A stretch of DNA of 7,624 nucleotides from Campylobacteraceae bacterium (GCA_031282125.1 JAITEH010000016.1:1-7624), one strand, 5' to 3'. Numbered from the stretch's first letter, positions 1 through 4,954 are shown. Made by a program: numbers and translations. The notes: generated from the sequence alone by a model not told the origin.

Positions 1-167
1 CTATCGTCTATTATCTCTACAGTGCCGTTGATGTCAGATGTTTGATATTTCTCCATCAACTCTTTGAGCTCTTTTGCAAATTCGCCTGTGGCTTTTATGG
101 TTATCTCTTCTTCGGCAAATAGCGTACATGCGGCAAATAAAACGAGAAATACCAGCAGCTTTCTCAT
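1..167 (-). CDS. Exported protein of unknown function, N-terminal part only
   Basis: The gene starts at ATG 167-165 and runs off the left edge, so only 55 complete codons are visible. The product begins MRKLLVFLVLFAACTLFA followed by EEEITIKATGEF. This is a signal peptide: two basic residues, then a hydrophobic stretch and a likely signal peptidase I site after LFA at residue 18. The Cys at residue 14 (FAAC) could instead be a weak lipobox. The mature start is rich in Glu and Lys and looks helical (FAKELKELMEKY). A Shine-Dalgarno AAGGA (complement of 174-178) lies 6 bases before the ATG, and a TATAAT box lies upstream at 195-200. I do not recognise the family. The reading frame and export to the periplasm are well supported; the function is not known. 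Confidence 0.8.
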   Translation of the reverse strand, partial: MRKLLVFLVLFAACTLFAEEEITIKATGEFAKELKELMEKYQTSDINGTVEIIDD

Positions 168-194
168 GAATAGTCCTTTAAAAAAATAAGGAGG

Positions 195-200
195 ATTATA
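195..200 (-). promoter_or_regulatory. -10 promoter box of the left-edge exported protein gene
   Basis: The minus strand reads GTTGTATAATCC here, a perfect TATAAT about 30 bases before the start codon at 167. The upstream sequence is T- and A-rich with no recognisable -35 box, as is usual for the housekeeping sigma factor of Campylobacterota. The same GTTGTATAAT string precedes the aldo/keto reductase gene. The 102-base gap 168-269 holds no other feature and no convincing terminator for the gene to its right. Confidence 0.6.
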
Positions 201-269
201 CAACTATTTTAATTAATAAAAACTATCGCAATCTGTACGGCGAGAAATCGTCTTAAATGAGGATTTTTG

Positions 270-1475
270 CTATTGCCACTCTTTTGGTATCATGATGCAC
301 TCTAAAGTCGCAAGTTTGTCTTTGTATAAAGAGAAAACTAAAAATTCAGGCACTTGCTTCCACCCTTCCACCCAAGGAGTAAGAACCAAAACTACACCAG
401 ATTTTATTTTATAAAAATTCCATTGGGCTTCATATTCTGCCATAACATTTTCACCCAAAACAGTATTTCTTGCTATCTTTATACTATTGTTCGGATATAA
501 AATATCTAATGATTTTTTATCGTAAATTACGCGCCGAATAGCCGCGTCTATCTCTTGCGTTGATTGCCACTCTTTATAATCTCTTGATCGTATCGCTTGA
601 TATATCAAAGATATATTATTACATTTTCCTTGTCCATAAATTTTTTCGCAGGGATCTTTATATTTTTCAAGCAGTGCTGTATTATTGTGAATATTTTGAT
701 TATAGATATGTATTTTTTGCAGGTATTGGCTATGCACTATATTCCCTGTTCGATAAACATATTCATTTATACTGTCATTATTTATATCAATCTCTTTATA
801 ATCCAAACCCAAATGAAAAGTTTGATCTTTGCCATAAGAATCAAGTATTCCCGTACCGCCATTCTCTATTATTTCCCACCAAACAAGTCCAGAATTATTT
901 AAGTACCAAAATAATTTATCAAAATTACTGTCTGATTGGCTATAAGTTCCCTCTTCATTAAATAAAGCTATAGTCTCTTTACAAATAGGATTTTTTGTGC
1001 CGCCTATAAGTTGAAAACTATTTGCGGGACGGACTTTCTCGTATTTAGCCGACTTTGGAGAAGAAGTGGTTTTATCTTCCAATACTTCGGCGTAAGTCGG
1101 ATAGTGTTCAGTTTTTTGTAATTTTGACATCTCTTTGATAGCATCAGATCTATGATTTAAATCTGTAATCTTATTAGATAACCATAACTTTCTTGTTATA
1201 TAATAAAATGCCATACCAAATTCATCATGAAGCTCTACTGTATTATCTCTTATTTTTATCCACTCCCTTTGCTCTTGTATTATCATCCTTTTATCATCGT
1301 TGTTGACTATTGCTAAAAGCTCTTTATATGCCTTATTTAATTCCTCATCAAGCTTTGAGAGTTCTTCATTTGAACATATCAACTTTTCAACATCTGTTTT
1401 TGCTTTGTTGCAATCAAAGCTTGCAGGAAATAGAAATGTTAAAGTCAGAGTTAAAAGCAGTAAAGTCTTTTTCAT
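270..1475 (-). CDS. Secreted protein with LprI-type (DUF1311) lysozyme-inhibitor domain and long C-terminal extension
   Basis: 401 residues, ATG start at 1475 preceded by a G-rich Shine-Dalgarno (GGGGTG, complement of 1481-1486), TAG stop at 272-270. Residues 1-18 form a signal peptide (MKKTLLLLTLTLTFLFPA). Residues about 20-105 match the LprI N-terminal family. Cys22 and Cys34 frame the typical 'C..A.T..EKLIC' start, then comes SKLDEELNKAYKELL (40-54) and the helix QREWIKIRDN (69-78). Known members in mycobacteria bind and inhibit lysozyme; a periplasmic or surface role is inferred here. The usual later Cys after 'RD' is absent. The rest (about 150-401) is much longer than the family's usual size and not recognised. 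It holds DINNDSINE (230-238), a loop resembling Asp/Asn-rich calcium-binding turns, and Cys165, 276, 285 and 393. The gene lies 20 bases after the aldo/keto reductase stop and may share its transcript, but it is visibly AT-richer. Confidence 0.85.
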   Translation of the reverse strand: MKKTLLLLTLTLTFLFPASFDCNKAKTDVEKLICSNEELSKLDEELNKAYKELLAIVNNDDKRMIIQEQREWIKIRDNTVELHDEFGMAFYYITRKLWLSNKITDLNHRSDAIKEMSKLQKTEHYPTYAEVLEDKTTSSPKSAKYEKVRPANSFQLIGGTKNPICKETIALFNEEGTYSQSDSNFDKLFWYLNNSGLVWWEIIENGGTGILDSYGKDQTFHLGLDYKEIDINNDSINEYVYRTGNIVHSQYLQKIHIYNQNIHNNTALLEKYKDPCEKIYGQGKCNNISLIYQAIRSRDYKEWQSTQEIDAAIRRVIYDKKSLDILYPNNSIKIARNTVLGENVMAEYEAQWNFYKIKSGVVLVLTPWVEGWKQVPEFLVFSLYKDKLATLECIMIPKEWQ

Positions 1476-1495
1476 AAATCCACCCCTTTTAAAAT

Positions 1496-2335
1496 TTATA
1501 AAATAACGCTTCCATGCTCGTCAAACGAGAAAAACGCCTGTTTTATCGCATGTTTGTTTTGATTGAGCGCACTTATCGTTTTAAGCTCATCCGCGCTCAG
1601 TTCAAAATCAAAAATATCCGCATTTTCTCTGATGCGCTCTGCATGAGAGGATTTTGGTATCGGGATAATGTTGTTTTGCAGATGCCATCTTAAGATGACT
1701 TGAGCGGGAGTTTTGCCATACTTTTCGCCTATCTTAATAAGCTGCGGAGTTTTCAATATTTTGGCGCGTCCAAGCGGCGAATACGCTTCCACAGCGATAC
1801 CCTCCTGAGCGCAAAATTCGCGCAAAGGCGCTTGGGTGATAAACGGCGAGATTTCTATTTGATTGACCATGGGCGGGACATGAGCACTCTTATAAATCTC
1901 ATTTATATGAAACTGCGTAAAATTACTAACGCCCACAGCGCGCGTCAAACCCTCCTCATAAAGCCTCTCCATAGCGCGCCAAGTATCCGCAAACTTGCCA
2001 CGTACAGGCCAATGCACAAGATACAGATCCACAAAATCAACCCCAAGTTTTTTAAGGCTCTCTTCGCAGGCTTGCAGAGTCGTATCGTAGCCTTGGTTGT
2101 CATTCCAGACTTTTGTCGTGAGAAAAAACTCGTCTCGGCGAAAATCTTTCAGCCCTTCGCCCACACTCTTTTCATTGCCGTAAATAGCAGCCGTATCTAT
2201 CAATACATAGCCTGTTTTCAACGCTTCATGCACGGCATTTGCGGCTTCTTTGCCTTCATTTATCTGCCACACGCCAAATCCGAATTTTGGCATTTTCACA
2301 CCGTTGCTTAAAGTCACCGTACTTTTGATATTCAC
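1496..2335 (-). CDS. Aldo/keto reductase, 2,5-diketo-D-gluconate reductase-like
   Basis: 279 residues, full length for a bacterial AKR of the DkgA/YvgN type. It is a cytoplasmic NADPH-dependent reductase of aldehydes and ketones; the natural substrate cannot be read from sequence. The catalytic tetrad is visible as Asp47 (LIDTAAIYG), Tyr52, Lys75 (LTTKVWN) and His108 (YLVHWP). Cofactor-site motifs GVSNF (135-139), NQIE (158-161), YSPLG (185-189), IPIPKS (224-229) and RIRENADIFDF (from 234) are all in order along the TIM barrel. The start is GTG at 2335-2333, chosen because a perfect AAGGAGG sits 5 bases before it and residue 1 lines up with the family's N-terminus. A TATAAT box lies upstream at 2359-2364. 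The gene is first in a likely two-gene unit with the LprI-like gene. Confidence 0.95.
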   Translation of the reverse strand: MNIKSTVTLSNGVKMPKFGFGVWQINEGKEAANAVHEALKTGYVLIDTAAIYGNEKSVGEGLKDFRRDEFFLTTKVWNDNQGYDTTLQACEESLKKLGVDFVDLYLVHWPVRGKFADTWRAMERLYEEGLTRAVGVSNFTQFHINEIYKSAHVPPMVNQIEISPFITQAPLREFCAQEGIAVEAYSPLGRAKILKTPQLIKIGEKYGKTPAQVILRWHLQNNIIPIPKSSHAERIRENADIFDFELSADELKTISALNQNKHAIKQAFFSFDEHGSVIL

Positions 2336-2358
2336 CTTTGCCTCCTTAATTTTTCGTA

Positions 2359-2364
2359 ATTATA
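2359..2364 (-). promoter_or_regulatory. -10 promoter box of the aldo/keto reductase gene
   Basis: The minus strand reads GTTGTATAATTACG, a perfect TATAAT about 25 bases before the GTG start. No -35 consensus is seen, only A/T-rich sequence. This suggests the reductase and the LprI-like gene are transcribed from here, with the repeat island lying just upstream of the promoter. Confidence 0.6.
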
Positions 2365-2445
2365 CAACAATAAAAAGCTTTTGTTTTTTATCTCGTTTTG
2401 TCATGCCTGTGCATTTGTAAGTTGGTTAATTGCAAATTGTAAAGC

Positions 2446-2550
2446 TTTAAGATGGATTCCCGCCTGCGCGGGAATGACGGAGAGTGACGCATGAATGACA
2501 AAAGAAATTTCTATTCTGTCATTCCCGCGCAGGCGGGAATCCATCTTTAA
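2446..2550. repeat. Pair of dRS3-like palindromes forming a 33-base inverted repeat
   Basis: Bases 2446-2478 are complementary to 2518-2550 with one mismatch, separated by 39 bases. Each arm also carries its own 20-base palindrome of the form ATTCCC-N8-GGGAAT (2456-2475 and 2521-2540), flanked by GATGG on one side and GAC on the other. This pattern is that of the dRS3 repeats known from Neisseria, and similar elements occur in other bacteria. The whole can fold as one long hairpin or two short ones. It lies upstream of the aldo/keto reductase promoter. Confidence 0.9.
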
Positions 2551-2584
2551 TTATATGAATTTAACCAAGTAATCATGTTATTTT

Positions 2585-2619
2585 GTCATTGCGAGACACG
2601 AAGTGTCGTGGCAATCCAG
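2585..2619 (+). repeat. CATTGCGAG...CAATCCAG palindromic repeat, left copy
   Basis: Starts GTCATTGCGAG and ends GGCAATCCAG. ATTGC (2588-2592) pairs with GCAAT (2611-2615), and an inner hairpin GACAC-GAA-GTGTC spans 2595-2607. A second copy in the opposite orientation lies at 3911-3949. Confidence 0.8.
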
Positions 2620-2646
2620 AATATCTTTTCCAATTCCTTTTTGTTT

Positions 2647-2897
2647 CGCTAAAATCTTTAGATTTTAGCGACCATCTTTCTTGAACAAGCAAGAAAGAGG
2701 CAAAGAACTTGCCGCGCTGGTTGTGTTGTCTTTGCAAGATACCCTCGTATTTTTGTTTATCCTCGCAAAATCAAAAAACTTGCGCGACACAATGCGTGGG
2801 TTTAAAGATTACTATTTATTTCATTGCTTCGTCGCTTTGCGATAAGTCTGATAAGATTATTTTATTTATGTACGCAGGCGTTTATATACCCGCATTA
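2647..2897 (+). repeat. Structured repeat, left copy, pointing toward the toxin gene
   Basis: Bases 2668-2713 are an exact 46-base inverted match to 3796-3751. Similarity then continues with gaps through the CCCTCGTATTTTT block (2742-2754), the GCGACAC...GTGGGTTTAAAGA block (2784-2808), CATTGCTTCG (2822-2831) and a weaker CGCAGG...CCCGC end. The match stops at about the toxin stop codon. Three hairpins stand in a row: CGCTAAAATC-TTTA-GATTTTAGCG (2647-2670), CTTTCTTG-AACAAG-CAAGAAAG (2676-2697) and GGCAA-AGAAC-TTGCC (2699-2713). Compared with the right copy, this one lacks about 100 bases at 2755. An open frame runs through it on the plus strand (2709-2951) but has no good start signal and reads into the toxin gene. 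Confidence 0.85.
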
Positions 2898-3158
2898 TCA
2901 TTTATCATAATGAAATCTGCATTGAACGATAAAGATATCATCTTTGTTTGATTTGTAGATTAATCTATGTTCCTCTGTAATCCTTCTTGAGTAGTATCCT
3001 GAAAGCGAATGTTTGAGGGCTTCTGGCTTGCCCATGCCTTCAAGTGGCGTTCTTTGACACTCTTTTATCAAAGCATTTAGCTTTTTGAGTATCTTTTTAT
3101 CATTATTCTGCCAATAAATATAATCTTCCCAAGCTTTATCGCTCCAAATCAAACTCAT
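2898..3158 (-). CDS. yoeB: YoeB-family toxin, ribosome-dependent mRNA endonuclease
   Basis: 86 residues, the normal length of YoeB. Toxins of this family bind the ribosomal A site and cut mRNA there, stopping translation; the partner antitoxin blocks this. The residues known to matter in E. coli YoeB all fall at the same numbers: Glu46 in GMGKPEALK, Arg65 in EEHRLIY, and His83-Tyr84 in RFHY near the end. Also visible are SGYYSRRI (53-60) and the N-terminal WSDKAWEDYIYW. The ATG at 3158 overlaps the antitoxin stop by 4 bases (ATGA), so the two genes are translationally coupled, antitoxin first. All key residues are intact, so the toxin is probably active. The stop codon (2900-2898) lies at the edge of the left structured repeat, and no T-rich terminator hairpin follows. 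Confidence 0.96.
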   Translation of the reverse strand: MSLIWSDKAWEDYIYWQNNDKKILKKLNALIKECQRTPLEGMGKPEALKHSLSGYYSRRITEEHRLIYKSNKDDIFIVQCRFHYDK

Positions 3159-3406
3159 TGCATGAGCTCTTTTTTAATGCCTTTGCCGCTTTCAAGCTGT
3201 TCGATAGAATCTAAAAGTCTCTTTTTATTTGTTTGTGTGCTTAGAAGATATTCCGTCTCTTTTATAGCGTTAAACTCATCTAATGAGATAACTACAACGC
3301 TCTCTTTTGCTTTTCTGTGAATAATTACATTTTCGTTATTAAATAGTACGCTGTCAATTACAGATTTGAAGCTCTTTCTTGCTTCCGCTACACTCATAAC
3401 TTGCAT
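3155..3406 (-). CDS. yefM: YefM/Phd-family antitoxin
   Basis: 83 residues, the usual length for YefM. It neutralises YoeB and represses its own operon. The N-terminal DNA-binding and dimer domain is recognisable as MSVAEARKSFKSVIDSV (4-20), VIIHRKAKESVVVISLDEFNAI (27-48) and KETEYLL. The C-terminal toxin-binding tail has KKRLLDSIEQLESGKG (61-76), close to the 'ARRLMDSI..LKSGKG' tail of E. coli YefM. The start is ATG 3406-3404, preceded by AAAGGA 6 bases upstream. The frame stays open for 97 codons further upstream, to 3697, but that part is only the translation of the flanking repeat. An ATG three codons downstream (3397) is a weaker alternative. It is first in the toxin-antitoxin operon, with the operator just upstream. 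Confidence 0.94.
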   Translation of the reverse strand: MQVMSVAEARKSFKSVIDSVLFNNENVIIHRKAKESVVVISLDEFNAIKETEYLLSTQTNKKRLLDSIEQLESGKGIKKELMQ

Positions 3407-3421
3407 TGTTAATCCTTTAAT

Positions 3422-3442
3422 TACATAATTATGTACATAATA
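3422..3442 (-). promoter_or_regulatory. Operator/promoter of the toxin-antitoxin operon
   Basis: Two perfect overlapping palindromes: TACATAATTATGTA (3422-3435) and TTATGTACATAA (3429-3440), so three alternating half-sites TACATAA/TTATGTA stand side by side. The second is centred on TGTACA (3432-3437), the core known from the E. coli yefM-yoeB operator. A likely -10 box TATTAT (complement of 3437-3442) overlaps it, so bound YefM-YoeB would block RNA polymerase. It lies 16 bases before the antitoxin start. The assignment as operator is inferred from position, symmetry and the known core. Confidence 0.75.
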
Positions 3443-3469
3443 GCGTATTTTATGAAAAATAGCAAGTAT

Positions 3470-3815
3470 TTTGTAGTAATGGAATAAAGCGGGAATGTAT
3501 CTTGCGTGCATTGCAAGCCAATGAAATTGGCGAAGCAATGCAGTAAAATGCGTCTTTAAACCCACGCATTTGTGTCGCCGATGTATTTTTGATTTTGCAA
3601 GGATAAAGCGTGAGGACTTGTTTGAAGTTGTTGCTTGCAACAACGAGTTCCGCAACGCTCTTGCCCATAAAAGCAATGCTTTTATGGGACCCAGCAAACA
3701 GCAAAATTAAAAATACGAGGGTATCCTAATAAGGACGACACAACCAGCGTGGCAAGTTCTTTGCCTCTTTCTTGCTTGTTCAAGAAAGATGGTCGCAAAG
3801 GCTTTAGACTTTGTG
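3470..3815 (-). repeat. Structured repeat, right copy, pointing toward the toxin-antitoxin promoter
   Basis: Inverted relative to the left copy, with 3796-3751 identical to 2668-2713. It carries the same row of hairpins: CGCAAAG...CTTTGTG (3794-3815), CTTTCTTG...CAAGAAAG (3767-3788) and GGCAA...TTGCC (3751-3765). It is longer than the left copy because of 101 extra bases (3608-3708). The inner end forms a nested hairpin, TGCATTGC (3507-3514) with GCAATGCA (3535-3542) enclosing GCCAAT-GAA-ATTGGC. The weak end of similarity near 3470 lies just upstream of the antitoxin promoter. Frames open here (3450-3704, 3707-3889 and the extension to 3697) are not credible genes. Confidence 0.85.
3608..3708. 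repeat. Extra hairpin block present only in the right structured repeat
   Basis: These 101 bases replace a single G (2755) in the left copy. They hold two perfect hairpins, GTTGTTGC-TT-GCAACAAC (3627-3644) and CCCATAAAAGC-AAT-GCTTTTATGGG (3664-3688). This is either an insertion in the right copy or a deletion from the left; two copies cannot decide. Confidence 0.7.
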
Positions 3816-3836
3816 AGATAAGAGAGAATAGCTTGG

Positions 3837-3856
3837 ATTCCCGTTTTCGCGGGAAT
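3837..3856. repeat. dRS3-like palindrome, single copy
   Basis: A 20-base ATTCCC-GTTTTCGC-GGGAAT element with a 7-base stem, preceded by TTGG and followed by GACGG as in the other copies. It lies between the right structured repeat and the right CATTGCGAG copy. Confidence 0.85.
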
Positions 3857-3910
3857 GACGGAATACATGAGTTTGTAAATTACAGGCATGATTAAATGTT
3901 TGATATTTTT

Positions 3911-3949
3911 CTGGATTGCTTCGTCGTGCTTCGCACTTCTCGCAATGAC
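3911..3949 (-). repeat. CATTGCGAG...CAATCCAG palindromic repeat, right copy
   Basis: Reads CTGGATTGC...CGCAATGAC on the plus strand, the inverse of the 2585-2619 copy. The inner hairpin is GTGC-TTC-GCAC (3926-3936). Its loop sequence differs from the left copy while the ends are the same, as expected for an old palindromic repeat family. A fragment CTGCTTCGCAAT follows at 3962-3973. Confidence 0.8.
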
Positions 3950-4003
3950 GTAATGACATGACTGCTTCGCAATTTCATAATTGTTGTAATAACGAAAGGA
4001 GAA

Positions 4004-4074
4004 GATGGATTCCCGCCTCCCCTCACGGTATGCGCTTACTTTGTAAGCTTGTCGTTCGGTCGCGGGAATGACGG
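4004..4074. repeat. dRS3-like element with a 45-base loop
   Basis: The ends match the other dRS3-like copies (GATGGATTCCCGC on the left at 4004-4016, GCGGGAATGACGG on the right at 4062-4074). The 8-base arms ATTCCCGC and GCGGGAAT are 45 bases apart instead of the usual 4 to 6. The loop carries its own hairpin GCTTAC-TTT-GTAAGC (4034-4048). It may serve as a transcript-ending structure after the unknown gene at 4122-4544, but no T-run follows. Confidence 0.75.
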
Positions 4075-4080
4075 AAGAGA

Positions 4081-4092
4081 TTGCGCGCGCAA
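4081..4092. repeat. Perfect 12-base palindrome TTGCGCGCGCAA
   Basis: A GC-rich perfect palindrome in AT-rich surroundings, between the last repeat and the end of the downstream gene of the secretion operon. It could fold into a short stem in the transcript, but no run of T follows on either strand, so a terminator call is not justified. Confidence 0.45.
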
Positions 4093-4121
4093 TAACAGAA
4101 AAATATTAAAAATTTCCTTTA

Positions 4122-4544
4122 TCAAGTCTCGAACTGTTTATCTGCACTTTCATCAACTACTTCTAATTTTCTGCAATTTTTTATTGCCTGTAATCTTTCC
4201 TGATATCTATATGAATTTTTTGAAATATTTAGACCTACTCCGCGCAGTTCAAAACAGACAATATCATTATTTAGATGCTGATATTTAAGTAAAAAATCAA
4301 CCGTACGCGTTCTGTTGTTATCTTTTAATTTCCTATCTAAAATGTTGTGGTAGTAGTAATATTCCAAAAACATATTTGAACTGTTTCTATCAAGCTCATA
4401 GGCATACTTTTGAACATCTCGTTCTGTTGTTATGGAAGCATATTTAAATCTACTTATTAGAGATATTGCTATTACAAATAGTAAAAATAAAATGACTAAA
4501 TATAACAATATTTTTATGATTGACACATGCTTACATGAACACAT
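4122..4544 (-). CDS. Small membrane-anchored protein of unknown function, last gene of the operon
   Basis: 140 residues from ATG 4544-4542, or 141 from the GTG just before it (4547-4545). The ATG overlaps the previous stop by one base (TGATG) and the GTG by four, so coupling holds either way; AAGAG upstream serves both. After a short Cys-containing head (MCSCKH) a strong membrane segment covers about residues 9-30 (IIKILLYLVILFLLFVIAIS), followed by a basic, mostly helical part outside the membrane with an unusual YYYYH run near 62-66. It carries VDFLLKYQ (82-89), matching IDFFHKYQ in the preceding gene's product, so the two may be distant paralogues. It has no prepilin motif. I do not recognise the family. 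It is AT-richer than gspE, and its link to the secretion machine rests on position only. Confidence 0.75.
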   Translation of the reverse strand: MCSCKHVSIIKILLYLVILFLLFVIAISLISRFKYASITTERDVQKYAYELDRNSSNMFLEYYYYHNILDRKLKDNNRTRTVDFLLKYQHLNNDIVCFELRGVGLNISKNSYRYQERLQAIKNCRKLEVVDESADKQFET

Positions 4545-4933
4545 CACTTAAACTCTTCGCACTGCTTTTTGATAAGTTCACAATCCAACAAAAATCCTGC
4601 TTTATGTTTTATCGTTGGATCGATTTCGCAATCTTTTTTAGTAAATTCGCAATATATTGATAATTCCCTCTTTAAAAAATCTCTTTTATCTTGATATTTA
4701 TGAAAGAAATCAATTTTTTTGCTCATGTTTTGCTCTATAAACATGTAGTGTCTAATCAAACGTTCAAACGCTTCAGCGTCTCCCTGCTCGGCTTTTAGTG
4801 TAAGTTTATTGATTTTTGCCGCTGACGGATGATAAGTATTTTGCACCCAATACCAATCTGCGATAAAAAACTCAACAAATATAGTAACCAATATCGCGAT
4901 ATAGACAAAATCTCTTTCCCTAAATAAAATCAC
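4544..4933 (-). CDS. Small membrane-anchored protein of unknown function with duplicated C-x6-C motif
   Basis: 129 residues from GTG 4933-4931, chosen because AGGAG stands 6 bases upstream and no in-frame ATG fits. One membrane segment at about residues 9-27 contains Glu21 and Asp26, which is unusual. Residues 45-63 (LTLKAEQGDAEAFERLIRHY) resemble a single Sel1/TPR-like helical unit. The C-terminal part repeats a short motif: CEFTKKDCE at 95-103 and CELIKKQCE at 118-126, each with two Cys six residues apart, which suggests disulfides or metal binding outside the cytoplasm. It is not a pilin: the N-terminus lacks the FTLxE motif. It starts 43 bases after the second pseudopilin gene and is coupled to the next gene by overlap. 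The family is unknown, and any role with the pseudopilus is inferred from position. Confidence 0.75.
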   Translation of the reverse strand: MILFRERDFVYIAILVTIFVEFFIADWYWVQNTYHPSAAKINKLTLKAEQGDAEAFERLIRHYMFIEQNMSKKIDFFHKYQDKRDFLKRELSIYCEFTKKDCEIDPTIKHKAGFLLDCELIKKQCEEFK

Positions 4934-4954
4934 TAATCGCTCCTAAAAACATTT

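Larger units (their letters stand above)
2401..4092. other. Repeat island surrounding a toxin-antitoxin pair
   Basis: Outside the toxin and antitoxin genes this stretch holds no gene I can support. It contains at least three families of palindromic repeats. From left to right: a paired dRS3-like element, a CATTGCGAG element, a large structured repeat, the toxin-antitoxin pair, the large repeat inverted, a dRS3-like element, an inverted CATTGCGAG element, and a dRS3-like element with a long loop. The outermost match is TCATGCCTGT at 2401-2410 against its exact complement at 3882-3891, short enough to be chance. The gene-free parts are about 2336-2897 and 3407-4121. Confidence 0.75.

Noticed and set aside
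560..961. Plus-strand frames within the LprI-like gene
   Set aside because: They are antisense to a gene with a signal peptide, a recognised domain and a ribosome site; their composition is that of a shadow frame.
1700..2311. 203-codon plus-strand frame opposite the aldo/keto reductase
   Set aside because: The reductase has every family motif on the other strand; the long antisense frame has no start signal or recognisable domain.
2446..2550. Rho-independent terminator or CRISPR-like repeats
   Set aside because: There is no T-run after the stems, and the repeats are palindromic and irregularly spaced without unique spacers of constant length.
2709..2951. Open frame of 80 codons on the plus strand
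   Set aside because: It starts at TTG inside the left repeat without a ribosome site and runs antisense into the end of the toxin gene.
3155..3697. Antitoxin read as a 180-residue protein with a long N-terminal part
   Set aside because: The first 97 codons are the translation of the right structured repeat and the promoter/operator; a proper ribosome site and the family N-terminus are at 3406.
3450..3889. Short open frames on the minus strand (3450-3704 and 3707-3889)
   Set aside because: They lie in the right repeat and dRS3-like sequence, lack ribosome sites and follow the repeat's hairpins rather than any codon pattern.
2401..4092. Insertion sequence with transposase
   Set aside because: No transposase fragment or terminal inverted repeat of a known type could be found; only non-coding repeats and the toxin-antitoxin pair.
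4544..4933. A third pseudopilin
   Set aside because: The N-terminus has a membrane segment but no prepilin cleavage motif and no FTLxE.
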